Shown piece by piece: positions 42,551 to 53,476 of a stretch of DNA of 64,000 nucleotides. The DNA is taken from assembly GCA_040437565.1 (NCBI GenBank), contig JBDOQK010000023.1, forward strand, positions 124,001 through 188,000, read 5' to 3'. The position numbers were made by a program, and so were the translations under genes. Origin of the DNA: Albugo candida. Taxonomy: Eukaryota; Oomycota; Peronosporomycetes; Albuginales. Below the pieces are notes generated by a model. The model did no database searches. It was not told the DNA's origin and saw only the letters and a program-made list of their open reading frames with translations. The stretch's first letter is position 1; each line of letters begins with the position of its first letter.

Positions 42551-43937
42551 ATGAAGAATAAAGACATTGACGTCGCGATTCAGACGCTTGCTAATGAGCT
42601 TTCAAACCAAAAAATAACGCTCGGGAGGTATTTTACAAACGTCTGCAGCTAGAGATTGAGACGTATGTGGCAAGGACGAATGAAGAGAAGGAGATCATTT
42701 CGCAATACGTGGAAAAAGGAAAGAAGCGTGGATTCTTAGGGGCGTTGATCGGAGGTAGTACTGTGGCCGCACGTAAGAGCTTCTCTGTAGTACAGTCTAA
42801 CTCAGCACGTAAACAGGAAAGAATTCTGGTAGTTTGGCGGTATTCTGGGAGCAGACGACTAGTCATAGGTGGACTGGGTGTCGCAGGTAAGTCATGTTCA
42901 GACTAAAGTTGTTCANNNNNNNNNNNNNNNNNNNNNNNNNNNNNNNNNNNNNNNNNNNNNNNNNNNNNNNNNNNNNNNNNNNNNNNNNNNNNNNNNNNNN
43001 NNNNNNNNNNNNNNNGACGCTTGCTAATGAGCTTTCAAACCAAAAAATAACGCTCGGGAGGTATTTTACAAACGTCTGCAGCTAGAGATTGAGACGTATG
43101 TGGCAAGGACGAATGAAGAGAAGGAGATCATTTCGCAATACGTGGAAAAAGGAAAGAAGCGTGGATTCTTAGGGGCGTTGATCGGAGGTAGTACTGTGGC
43201 CGCACGTAAGAGCTTCTCTGTAGTACAGTCTAACTCAGCACGTAAACAGGAAAGAATTCTGGTAGTTTGGCGGTATTCTGGGAGCAGACGACTAGTCATA
43301 GGTGGACTGGGTGTCGCAGGTAAGTCATGTTCAGACTAAAGTTGTTCACGTCACAAAGGTGTGAGCAGCTAGCGCTATTACTGGATTTAGCTATGGACTG
43401 ATCAGTATCAGAACCGATCTATTTGAAGCCTTGATGCTTTTACCAGATGACCAATCACCGTTCGCAAAACAAGCACGTCAGATGTAGGAATCAGTCAGAT
43501 GTGGAATCATCACTTGTGGATAGGCTTATATGTTGTATCCACAGATTGCGTGCTCGCTTACCTTCAGACAACAGTTTTCTGCAATCTATCCGCCAACAAT
43601 TTGAAGATAGCGATTCACTACAGTATGTGTTTAGTAGTGATATCTAGAAAATGAGCTGCTTGTTGCACGTAGCGACCCTTCATTTGATCAACGTGAAGCT
43701 AGCAAAGAAACGGTGCCTCAGCTCGATCAATGCAAAGACAATGTTGAAGCCTCCACCGAAGACGAAATAGCAGAAAAGTCACCTTTCTTCTTCAATCGTA
43801 AACCCTTTGTAGACCAGAACAACTCGAACGATGCTGGAAACCACGACGGTCTCTTGGATATCAATGGTAAAGTGCCACAAAGCGAAATAAAGACAACTTG
43901 GGCGGATGTACGTCGTCGAGCACAGAAGAAAGAATAG
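42551..43937 (+). CDS. Hypothetical multi-exon protein, probably membrane-associated
   Basis: Several coding-like pieces follow one another on the plus strand. MKNKDIDVAIQTLANEL starts at 42551. A helical, charged part (EIETYVARTNEEKEIIS) follows after a frame change, then Gly-rich hydrophobic stretches (GFLGALIGGS and VIGGLGVA). A 49-nt intron (43320-43368) joins GLGVA to SAITGFSYGLIS, then LVDRLICCIHRLRARL and an acidic tail ending TTWADVRRRAQKKE at 43937. A contig overlap around N gap 42916-43015 doubles part of it. I could not place every intron, so the exact protein is unresolved and one break may be real. The family is not recognised; the Gly-rich helices suggest an organelle membrane protein. 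Confidence 0.45.
42583..43348. repeat. Unmerged contig overlap around N gap 42916-43015
   Basis: Bases 42583-42915 are identical to 43016-43348 (333 bp), the longest exact overlap in the window. Confidence 0.9.
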
Positions 43938-44216
43938 TTTACTTTCGGGTAACAATATCACTCCTTCTCACACCTAGTCCTTTGTCCTGCTGCACCACCT
44001 TCATCATTGATGGAACCAAACTTTTGATAGCCAATCAAGTGAAGTGTACCTCACGACTCAGCAAATCTCTGCAAGGAATCCTACTTTTGGCAAAAGATGA
44101 TTGGCCTTTCGTTACACAAGACTTCCTCTTCGATTTATTTCTGAACTTGAGCCTCAGCTGATACTTCGTGATTAGTGGCGTTGAAATTCATTCTTGCAGC
44201 TTACATTTGAAAAACA

Positions 44217-45686
44217 ATGAAAACTACATTTTTGACGCTGGAGGATTTGAAAATTGCTTTGAATCTATTCTGTTGCGTGTATGGCATCGGTACACTGGGA
44301 ATGCCCGGTAACTTCTCACGAGCTGGGCCTTTGATTGGGACGGGCGCATTGATCTTTATGACTTGTGCCAATGTGTATGCATCGGTCGCATGCTCTCGAG
44401 TAATGCTGCGAGCACCTGCTAGCGTGCGAACATTTGGCGATTTAGGAGAAATGTGTATGGGAAAGGCAGGACGTTTCCTAGTTGTCAGCTCACAAATGGC
44501 TGTGTGCTTATTGGGTCCTTGCGTATTTCTGGTGTTGGGAGGCACACTTCTCTCTTCGATGTTTGCAAACACATTCTCACAAGTGACTTGGCTCATCATT
44601 ATGGTTATATCTGTTATGCCAGTTTGTCTTACGCCGACACTGAAAGAAGGAGCCGGAGCAGCTTTTGCGGGTTGCGCCGGTACAATTGCTGCTGATGTCA
44701 TTGGTATCATAGTTTTACTCAGTGGAATGAAAGGACATCCAAGCGTTCCAGCTCCAGAATTCCGGATCGAGCAGGTTTTGGGAGCGTTTGGGAACTTATC
44801 TTTGGCATTTAGTGCTGGAGTCTTAATACCTGCGCTACAACGACAACACAGTGATCCATCGAAGATGCCTCGAATCATCTTCATCACCATGACATCTATA
44901 TCATGCCTCTTTTTGGCTCTGTCTATCTTGGCTTATTCAACAGTAGGATGTCAGATCTCCGGCAACTTGCTTTTTTCCATCTTCCCCGATTCCGCAACGG
45001 GTCTAACAGCTCTGGGTTTCCAGGCTGATCGTGGCGTCGCGGTTTTAGCGTATCTGGGAATGCAACTGCATATTACGATTGCTTTTGCAGTTTTTTTACA
45101 CCCAGCATTTTATACGTTGGAGCGCCTGGTTATTGGAATGCATCAGCAACCATCGTATGTTGATATCGAAAGCGAACGCGTACAAAGGTCGGCGGCCACC
45201 ACACATTATGCTATCAGCAAGCGAATCATACAAACTGATGACTCCGTACTTTCGTCAGCATTAGTTATCGATTCCGTGCTTCCAACTACTTACGAGGAAG
45301 AACTTGCTGAATATCGAAATGCCGCTGTGGCATTCAAGTACATTACACTTCGAATCGTTTTGATTGGCACCCTGGTCGCCGTTGCAATCGTTTTTCACGA
45401 CCATCTTAGCGATTTTATGGATTTTATCGGCGCTTCATGTATCTCACTCAGCTGCATTGTGCTTCCAATTTTATTCTACCTCAAGAAACTATGGGCGGAA
45501 ATTCCGTTGTACGAAAAAACATTTGCGATTGTAATTTTGGTTGTTTGCTCGCTATTGGGCTGTTATGTGACATACCGTAGTGGGGTGGAGCTGTTTACAA
45601 AGCCAGATCATTCCAAACCATTTCCTTTCTGTGCCGCCGAGTTTGATAAGACTTTGTATTACAATTCAAGCTCGCATCGGTTTTGA
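44217..45686 (+). CDS. AAAP-family amino-acid/auxin permease-like transporter 3
   Basis: An uninterrupted 489-residue frame from ATG 44217 encodes the third member of this local family, here on the plus strand. It has GIGTLGMPGNFSRAGP, NVYASVACSRVML, AFGNLSLAFSAGVLIPALQ, LAYSTVGCQISGNLLF and IGASCISLSCIVLPILFYLKKLW, with about eleven hydrophobic helices. It ends with PFPFCAAEFDKTLYYN, the same C-terminal motif as its paralogues. Its closest relative by eye is transporter 1 (GNFSRAGP, GCQISGNLLFS). Orientation differs from the other two, so an inversion followed the duplication or the reverse. Confidence 0.92.
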   Translation: MKTTFLTLEDLKIALNLFCCVYGIGTLGMPGNFSRAGPLIGTGALIFMTCANVYASVACSRVMLRAPASVRTFGDLGEMCMGKAGRFLVVSSQMAVCLLGPCVFLVLGGTLLSSMFANTFSQVTWLIIMVISVMPVCLTPTLKEGAGAAFAGCAGTIAADVIGIIVLLSGMKGHPSVPAPEFRIEQVLGAFGNLSLAFSAGVLIPALQRQHSDPSKMPRIIFITMTSISCLFLALSILAYSTVGCQISGNLLFSIFPDSATGLTALGFQADRGVAVLAYLGMQLHITIAFAVFLHPAFYTLERLVIGMHQQPSYVDIESERVQRSAATTHYAISKRIIQTDDSVLSSALVIDSVLPTTYEEELAEYRNAAVAFKYITLRIVLIGTLVAVAIVFHDHLSDFMDFIGASCISLSCIVLPILFYLKKLWAEIPLYEKTFAIVILVVCSLLGCYVTYRSGVELFTKPDHSKPFPFCAAEFDKTLYYNSSSHRF

Positions 45687-46764
45687 TTGAAACGCCACGT
45701 ACAAAGTTTTTTTTCCACTTTTTTGAGCGTGAATGATTACGAATCATGACACCAGAGTAATTTATCAGTTTGTGATGATTCAGATTCTGATCTATGAGGT
45801 CTTTTTGAGCTAGTAAATAGAACTCTGGCTCTTTTGAAAAAGCAAGCAAACATTCAATTGGCCAATATGCTGACTCATTGACGACGATTTAATACATTGG
45901 GTACATCGAAATAATATCGAACTACGACTTCGCTTATCTGTTGTTTCTTCACTATTAACGACTGTGGAGCATTTGAATCGATCGGCAACCACGACTAGCC
46001 GGTCTTTTTAATGAAGTGCGGTCTAAACTTTCAAATTTTGCACCTGACTATGTACACATTACTGAACGCACATCTCTTTTTGTACCAGCAAACAAACTGA
46101 AAGGATAATCAAGGCTTATACATGCACAGAGTCGCTCTGACATATTTTTCCCTTGCAATTGATACATGTTTCCCTACCTTCAAGTGGTTTTCTCCACTGG
46201 CGTGTACCTCAGCAACCCAAATCTTATTGCTTTCCTTGCAAGAAGAATATTGGTCGCGGTTTTGTACCCATCACAATTGCTCTTCCTACTGTCGCAATTC
46301 CGCATCTCAGTATCTATCCAATCAGCGATGTTCAATTTATCGCTATGTGCTCTGAGTCAACAACGCGCGTAGAAGTGCTCCTAAAGAATGTGGAGTCATC
46401 GTAATAAGCACCCTATTCGACGTAGCTTTTCATGCGACAGTACGATGGAGCGCCAGAACTTACAACTCCAATAAACTTGCTTTTTGAATGCGCTACCTGA
46501 GTCCATACATAACTAGAGATATATTACAAATTCTGATTTGATCCTCTGAGTTCAGTGGCTCATCAAATTTCTCCTTTTCTTCCCTGCAATCGCCATTCCA
46601 AGTACGTGGAACATAGGAAGGGCCTAGCCTGTCCAATTAACAGTGGCATCGGTCCTATCGTGTCTTCCACATCTGGTCCAATCGCTGTACTTACCATTCT
46701 ACAATCACGCAGACACACAAGTCTTGACCCTATTTGCGATACTGACTGGAGAAGTAGCTGCAAG
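45687..46764. other. Intergenic, possible 5' exon of the RWP-RK gene
   Basis: No supported gene. The frame of the downstream RWP-RK gene is open from about 46555 without an ATG and is preceded by a splice-acceptor-like TTCAG, so an upstream exon is possible but not identified. Confidence 0.4.
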
Positions 46765-47878
46765 ATGCTAACAAACACGTCGTCAGGAACAGCTGCCCAT
46801 CAACCGACGCCTAATTTGGACGAATTTCCGCCTTACAGCTCCCAAACAATACGTACATCTTCGTCGGACCAGATTTTTGTGGGCGGTAAACGACGAGTTC
46901 CTCATATAATGAGTAAACGCTCTCGTGCCTGTGAAGTGAGTAAAATGATTACACTTGAGATGTTGCAACCGTATTTCCATAAGCCACTTGCTGAAGCTGC
47001 TGCTCATTTTGGAATATGCGTTACATTGCTGAAAAAAATATGCAGGAAGAATGGCGTTTCACGATGGCCACATCGGCAAGTACGTGGGCTTCTCCGTAGC
47101 ATCGAATCGATCGAGAAATCACTGGCGTCATGTGGCAAGAGTAGTGTGCTCCGGGCGTCGTATCGAACTCATTTAACGCTACAAAGAGCTAAACTCCGAT
47201 CGATTTTGCATGGGATCGATTCCAAATCAATACAACGCCAAGAAGAACCAAAGCGCAATGTGACGGAAACTGGCAGAGATACATCATCGCACTTATATAT
47301 GGACGGTACTTATGGTCTCAATAATCGTCGCACATCAAGCCATTGGATAGGGAGCAACAGCACCATCTCAGTTCTCCAACGACCTGTCNNNNNNNNNNNN
47401 NNNNNNNNNNNNNNNNNNNNNNNNNNNNNNNNNNNNNNNNNNNNNNNNNNNNNNNNNNNNNNNNNNNNNNNNNNNNNNNNNNNNNNNNAAGAGTAGTGTG
47501 CTCCGGGCGTCGTATCGAACTCATTTAACGCTACAAAGAGCTAAACTCCGATCGATTTTGCATGGGATCGATTCCAAATCAATACAACGCCAAGAAGAAC
47601 CAAAGCGCAATGTGATCGCTAATTCGGAAACTGGCAGAGATACATCATCGCACTTATATATGGACGGTACTTATGGTCTCAATAATCGTCGCACATCAAG
47701 CCATTGGATAGGGAGCAACAGCACCATCTCAGTTCTCCAACGACCTGTCATCCATAATTCACAGCTGCATAGGAGCAGGTTGCCACCTATAACTGCTTTA
47801 CTGCACCCCGAGAACGTGACTCCTTCGCGCTCAGCATATCAGAATCATTCTCAGCATCCAATGCTAAGTTATTACTAG
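46765..47878 (+). CDS. RWP-RK domain transcription factor
   Basis: RWP-RK proteins are DNA-binding factors, best known from plant nitrogen signalling and gamete control, and are also present in oomycetes. From ATG 46765 the product is about 250 residues. The domain is clear: ITLEMLQPYFHKPLAEAAAHFG, then VTLLKKICRKNGVSRWPHR, which contains the defining RWP and a diverged RK (RWPHRQ). The flanks are Ser/Thr-rich and basic, and there is no PB1 domain. The true start may lie in an upstream exon because the frame is open to 46555. The two copies of the contig overlap differ by nine bases in frame (extra I-A-N-S-like codons in the right copy), so the protein has 250 or 253 residues. Confidence 0.85.
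47137..47749. repeat. Unmerged contig overlap around N gap 47389-47488, nine-base difference
   Basis: Bases 47137-47388 recur at 47489-47749. The right copy has nine extra bases (TCGCTAATT) and is otherwise the same. The frame is kept, so this could be an allelic difference. Confidence 0.85.
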
Positions 47879-48033
47879 AAGCACTTTATTTTATCAGTCA
47901 GATTTAGCGTAGCAAACGGATCTAACCATTGCGATGTATGCTCATAAAGCTTTTTTATCTTGATAAGATAGCTCTTGAATGATTTATATTTAACCGGTAG
48001 GGGGCAGACAGTACCATCCATACAAAAGAATTT

Positions 48034-49988
48034 ATGGAGAAAATCCCCGATCCAGCTCTTGAGGTTTGCTGAGCCACAGCGCGGCGATACGTACGATTTA
48101 CATGCTATTTTGTATAGAAAACTGTGGCCCCTTGTCCGACAACGACTCGTGGCGCTTCGAGTGTATTAAATGTGCACCCAAAAGAACCCAAACTCATTTA
48201 CTGTGCCGGAAAATTAGTTGTGATTCGCAGTTTGGAGGATCCAACAGACTGTTTTGTGTACAGAGGTCATAATGAGCCCACCACAGTAGCGCAATTCTCA
48301 CCAAGCGGCTATTGGGTCGCGTCCGCAGACACTTCAGGCAAAGTTCGCGTGTGGTAGGATGTATTGTCATTAACGACTCATTCAAATGTATCTAATTTAG
48401 CTCTGTATGCAGGTCATATGACCATCCACAGCATACTTTGAAGCTGGAGCTTGTGGCACTGGGAGGCAGAATTGATGATTTGCAATGGGATTGTGAGAGT
48501 AAACGAATTGTTGTTGTTGGCAACAGCCGTGGGGTTATGGCTCGAGTGTTTGTTTGGGACACGGGAAATAATTTGGGGGAAATAATCGGACACCAAAAAC
48601 GTATACAAAGTGTAGCTTTTAAGCCAACTCGCCCATTCCGAATCATGACGGCCAGTGAAGATTTCAATGTTTGCATATATCAAGGCCCACCTTTCACCTA
48701 CCTCCATCGTAATAACAACGTGCATAAGAACTATGCAAATTGTATTCGATACTCTCCCAAGGGAGATTTGGCGATCAGTGTGGGTTCCGACAAGGTCATT
48801 TGTCTATATGATGGAACCAGCGGTGATTTTTTGGAGAATTTTCCATCAAAACACAATGGCTCCATTTATTCTGTTTGTTGGAGCCCGGACGGAACGCAGG
48901 TGTTGACCTCATCAGCGGACAAAACGGTTGTGTTATGGGACGTATCAACACGTTCGGTGGTTAAAACGTTTACTTTTGGTGGAAAGAAGCCTGAATTAGG
49001 TGATATGCAAGTGGCGGTAGTGTGGACAAAAGAGTATATGATATCACTTAGTCTGTCAGGTGATATCAATTATCTGGACATGACAAATCCCACCCAGCCC
49101 AAGCAAATTGTCCAGGGTCATCAAGTAAGCATTTTGAGTTTGGCTGTGGACCCTAGCACGCAAGTGATTTTGACGGGAAGTTATGATGCTGTTGTTTGTT
49201 CCTGGCACGATCGAGTCGCCTCTGTGCTTCGTGGATGTGCGCACACGGGAAAGATCACTGGCATCGCCGCCAATGCCAAACAAGTCGCGAGTGTATCGTG
49301 GGACGATACGATTCGAATCGCCAACGTCCAGGAAAATGGTTCTTATTTGTATCGACTTAGCAAGAAACTCGATTGCCAGCCAACAAGTGTCATAATGGAC
49401 CCGTCATCGGCAAGCCTTCTTGCACTTGTCGGGACAAATCAAGGTTTGAAAATTGTTTACGAAGAAAATGATGAGTTGCATTTGAACGCCTTCAATGTCG
49501 ATTGGACGCCGATTTGCATCGCTGTATCTTCGGAGGGAAGTCTCATCGCAGTGGGGGCCAAGGAAAACCACTTGATTCACTTGTTCGAGTTGAGAGACAG
49601 ATCATTGCATCGCGTCGGTGAACTTGCTGGCCATTTGGGCTCCGTCACATGCCTCGCTTTCTCACCTGATGGAGCATACTTGGCGGCTGGAGATGTCCAG
49701 CGTGATGTTCGTGTGTGGGATATCGCGTCCTTGCAGCCAAAGATTGAGAGAATGTGGGTCTTCCACACCACACGTATTGCCAGTGTGGCGTGGTCACCGA
49801 GTGGAAAGTATATTGCCTCTGGCTCGCTGGACGAAAGCATTTATATCTGGAGCGTGGAAACTCCTTCAGTAAGACGTGTTTTTGGGCTTACACACAAAGA
49901 AGGAGTCACCGGTGTGGCATTTTTGGAGGAAGAAAAATTACTTTCGGTCGGAAATGATGCATGTTTGCGATTCTGGAACCTCGCGTAA
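48034..49988 (+). CDS. AIP1: Actin-interacting protein 1 (AIP1/WDR1), WD40 protein
   Basis: AIP1 works with cofilin to disassemble actin filaments. Exons 48034-48063, 48118-48353 and 48413-49988, with introns of 54 and 59 nt, give 613 residues, the normal AIP1 length. The first exon is only ten codons (MEKIPDPALE). The start matches the family: APCPTTTRGASSVLN, then GHNEPTTVAQFSPSGYWVASAD. The second intron splits the first WD blade and joins VRVW to SYDHPQHTLKLE. Further hallmarks are HQKRIQSVAFKPTRPFRI, SEDFNVCIYQGPPF and IRYSPKGDLAISVGSDK. About fourteen WD40 repeats, which fold as two seven-blade propellers, run to the end. No residue loss is evident. Confidence 0.94.
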
Positions 49989-50830
49989 GACCGAGATTGG
50001 GATCGCAGTTACTGGTTGTATGCCTCTAGTAAGTAATCAGATTGTAAATATCACTGCGCGGTAAGGTGACAAAATAATCGATTCTGGCAGTCCTTGCTTT
50101 CTATCACTCCTTAGAATGACTTATGTCAACAACTTGACGATCATCGAAGACACAACTCTCAGACGGATGGTATCATGCAGCCCCAGCATGTGACCAATGC
50201 TCACGATCCTTCTATGAGAGTTTGCTACCGATAGTGTGCGACAAAACCTGCGAAACACTTCAACAAAGTCGGATTTAGAGCTCTTTAACTACAAACTCAG
50301 TCTGCGCAGTACTGCACACTTGCGCCGCTCGTCGCAAGAGGACAGTTCGTCGACTCTTTTAGAGCAAAGGTTTTTCTGTATCAGTTAGAGGCCGCAAACA
50401 GCTTATCATTTACACACACAGTAAACGTAAAAGGAAATCTACGTGAACTGTATTTTGTAACGCGTGACAGTTGAGTCAACAGATAGATAAGCCAGTGGCT
50501 GACAAAGGTTTACTTGCGTAAAGATCGTAAAGTATCAATTAGTATAAAAGTGTGTGCAGTGCATGTGTAGTGANNNNNNNNNNNNNNNNNNNNNNNNNNN
50601 NNNNNNNNNNNNNNNNNNNNNNNNNNNNNNNNNNNNNNNNNNNNNNNNNNNNNNNNNNNNNNNNNNNNNNNNNAATTAGTATAAAAGTGTGTGCAGTGCA
50701 TGTGTAGTGAATTATGTCAAGTTCTATCATTTATTTTTGTACCAAATTTTTATATCATATAATTCTTTCCATACGACAAAAAACACGCAAACACCGTACA
50801 TTTCCAAATATCCAAACATTAAAAAGCGTA
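49989..50830. other. Intergenic with assembly gap 50574-50673
   Basis: No supported gene. The gap flanks share a 37-bp identical overlap (50537-50573 and 50674-50710). Confidence 0.5.
50537..50710. repeat. Unmerged contig overlap around N gap 50574-50673
   Basis: Bases 50537-50573 are identical to 50674-50710 (37 bp). Confidence 0.88.
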
Positions 50831-51598
50831 TCATGTATGAAGCTGGCAATAAGTCCCACGCCGTAAAGACGCTCCACAAAAAGGTAGTTGACATCGGCGA
50901 CCACCACCGTGCGAGAAGCATTTACCATTTCCACGGTCCTTTCGATCACATCCTTCAACGCTGCATGAGCGAACCCCACCATGAAGATAGCAGAATCCAT
51001 TACGTTGTGTTCCTTTCTGACACCCTTTATGCAGGCATCGTTTCCCTCCTCCGTGCGCACGACACAATCCACCTCCTTGTGAGCTTTTATTGCAGCCTTG
51101 AAAACTACAACGGGCACCACCACCATGACCCTTACAAAGTCCATTCGATTGAGCCCGTTTATCGCAGGATTCCACCCGACACGGTTTCCCTTTGATCCAT
51201 TTTCCATCCTTATTTAAAAATGTTCCAGGTCGTCGAACACACGCATTTGGTAGGTTTTTCAGCTTGGCATGCGTATCATTTGTTGACTGGTCGACGAAAA
51301 AGAGAGGTTGTTGTAAAATATGCTCCAATTCCAGACTGCTCATGATCGTATCGACCATAGTCGGATCCCCAAACACAGGGCTCAACGGAGTTTCTTTCTC
51401 GTAATGATGACGCGGACCAAGGTACTCAAATGGCTCCAGATACTCACGATGGAACGAAGTATGTTTACTTTCTTCTTTAGTGATCGCCGCGTCAAACATG
51501 GAGACCGCTTTTGATCCGGATGGAAGCTTGACTCCATCCATTGGATCTAGGAGCAATCGCAAAAACATCGGTTCTTGCTGAGATGAACGCATACACAT
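50831..51598 (-). CDS. WRKY19-type zinc-knuckle repeat protein
   Basis: Proteins with these knuckles are common in oomycetes and are annotated as WRKY transcription factor 19-like, although no WRKY domain is present. The 255-residue product has an N-terminal 135 residues of unknown fold, then five knuckles of exactly 24 residues each, starting at C140, C164, C188, C212 and C236. Each is C-x4-C-x9-C-x2-H, followed by HGGG and an arginine or lysine (for example RCSFQGCNKSSQGGGLC). This should bind one zinc per unit, probably for nucleic acid or protein contact. ATG 51598 is the first in frame; a second ATG lies two codons later. Confidence 0.88.
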   Translation of the reverse strand: MCMRSSQQEPMFLRLLLDPMDGVKLPSGSKAVSMFDAAITKEESKHTSFHREYLEPFEYLGPRHHYEKETPLSPVFGDPTMVDTIMSSLELEHILQQPLFFVDQSTNDTHAKLKNLPNACVRRPGTFLNKDGKWIKGKPCRVESCDKRAQSNGLCKGHGGGARCSFQGCNKSSQGGGLCRAHGGGKRCLHKGCQKGTQRNGFCYLHGGVRSCSVEGCDRKDRGNGKCFSHGGGRRCQLPFCGASLRRGTYCQLHT

Positions 51599-52164
51599 AG
51601 TGACTGAGCAGGAGGCAAAATATATTGTAATGAATGAGAGCTGGGTAAACGCTTGTGATTAATGAATCACCGAGTATGGTATAAGTATCCAGAGGGATGG
51701 AATTTTAAAAATGGCACACATCGGACTCGTGCTGCTTGGACAATAACACACGTGGCCGCCAACTTTTCTTTCTTTCATACTGATTCGCTTCCTAAATGCT
51801 TCGTTTTCTGCGGGCTTTGTGTGCATGACTTTTACGCAGAACTGTAACTACTTATAGAGCCATGCCACGCCCCATCCGCTTAAACTGGAGAGGGAGGTCG
51901 TTGATGCCCGCACACAAGTCTGCGGATCTAAGAAAGTACATAGAGTTCAGGGAGGCCACATCCATGTGTTATTTGCGTGATTTGGTTGGTGAGTTCGTCT
52001 GATTCCGGCCAAGTCGCGCAATGGCGTGCGTGTATTCGGGCTTGCCTGGCCTCTACATTCCCGCAATTTTGAAAGTTTGGTATTCTCTACTTTCCCATGT
52101 GAACTGCATACCCGTGCTCTATAGAGCCTGCACCGTGCAAAAATCACGTTTGCCTATAAGCTCC

Positions 52165-52626
52165 AAAATTTCGAACACGTTCTTGTACAAGTCGAGTCGA
52201 GTCTACGATGCTGTTAGCTGATGGAGTATGATGCTTTTATGTAAAAGATCAGAAAAAGTCGATCGCTACAGGCTCTAAAATTTCAGGAAGATACATTCTA
52301 TAAAAATTCGACTTCAAGTCTTCAAATCCGTTGAGTAGAAAAGACNNNNNNNNNNNNNNNNNNNNNNNNNNNNNNNNNNNNNNNNNNNNNNNNNNNNNNN
52401 NNNNNNNNNNNNNNNNNNNNNNNNNNNNNNNNNNNNNNNNNNNNNAAAATTTCGAACACGTTCTTGTACAAGTCGAGTCGAGTCTACGATGCTGTTAGCT
52501 GATGGAGTATGATGCTTTTATGTAAAAGATCAGAAAAAGTCGATCGCTACAGGCTCTAAAATTTCAGGAAGATACATTCTATAAAAATTCGACTTCAAGT
52601 CTTCAAATCCGTTGAGTAGAAAAGAC
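52165..52626. repeat. Unmerged contig overlap around N gap 52346-52445
   Basis: Bases 52165-52345 are identical to 52446-52626 (181 bp). Confidence 0.9.
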
Positions 52627-52664
52627 TTTCCGTCTTTGTACACAGCATTCCGTTGGACGAGACT

Positions 52665-52712
52665 AATCTCTGATCTCTGATTCCTGATCTCTGGTCTCTG
52701 GTCTCTGATCTC
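52665..52712 (+). repeat. Degenerate heptamer simple repeat (CTCTGRT-like)
   Basis: About six imperfect units of TCTCTGRT or TCTGATT occur in tandem. This is a simple microsatellite-like tract in intergenic DNA. Confidence 0.75.
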
Positions 52713-52811
52713 GTGCGTTTTCGCATCAATTTTGGCTGAATAGTCAGCTTTTGTCAGAATAAATAAAATCTCTTGCTCTAAAACAAAGTCCCATGTGCTG
52801 CAAATACTTTT

Positions 52812-53383
52812 AACTAACGCTGGCTGACTAGAAGCGCTTTCAGTCGTGCGACAGGTCTGATTCTATGAAAGCTACGTTTTTGATATAATTGAGCTTACTT
52901 TCCCGTCAATGCTGACCTGCGACGTTCCGAGTGTTTCATTCTAAGCGCCTCAAGCGTGCTGGGTCACCAAGCTTAGCCGAGTCGTTCATCTCACAATGAA
53001 GACTCTATTGCGGGTCCGTGTACAATGGCAATGTCAAAACGGCTATANNNNNNNNNNNNNNNNNNNNNNNNNNNNNNNNNNNNNNNNNNNNNNNNNNNNN
53101 NNNNNNNNNNNNNNNNNNNNNNNNNNNNNNNNNNNNNNNNNNNNNNNAACTAACGCTGGCTGACTAGAAGCGCTTTCAGTCGTGCGACAGGTCTGATTCT
53201 ATGAAAGCTACGTTTTTGATATAATTGAGCTTACTTTCCCGTCAATGCTGACCTGCGACGTTCCGAGTGTTTCATTCTAAGCGCCTCAAGCGTGCTGGGT
53301 CACCAAGCTTAGCCGAGTCGTTCATCTCACAATGAAGACTCTATTGCGGGTCCGTGTACAATGGCAATGTCAAAACGGCTATA
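52812..53383. repeat. Unmerged contig overlap around N gap 53048-53147
   Basis: Bases 52812-53047 are identical to 53148-53383 (236 bp), just upstream of the ubiquitin protease gene. Confidence 0.9.
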
Positions 53384-53476
53384 ATTTGCATGAAACGACA
53401 TTGCTGAAGAGACTATGAGACCTCTAAGCCGCTTACTATAAAAGGAATATCGTACTGCGACCTGTCATTGAAGCGG

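Larger units (their letters stand above)
51599..53476. other. Intergenic with two contig overlaps and a simple repeat
   Basis: No supported gene in about 1.9 kb. N gaps lie at 52346-52445 and 53048-53147. A degenerate CTCTGRT-type simple repeat lies at about 52665-52712. The stretch presumably contains the promoters of the zinc-knuckle and ubiquitin protease genes, which diverge. Confidence 0.5.

Noticed and set aside
42583-43348. Real tandem gene duplication
   Set aside because: The copies are identical over 333 bp and end exactly at the N run, as at other gaps, so a contig overlap is more likely.
44201-44890. 229-residue reverse-strand open frame
   Set aside because: Antisense shadow of transporter 3; composition reflects the complement of membrane-protein codons.
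46122-46404. Overlapping short frames with hydrophobic content
   Set aside because: Three frames are open at once and none has a recognisable motif; likely chance.
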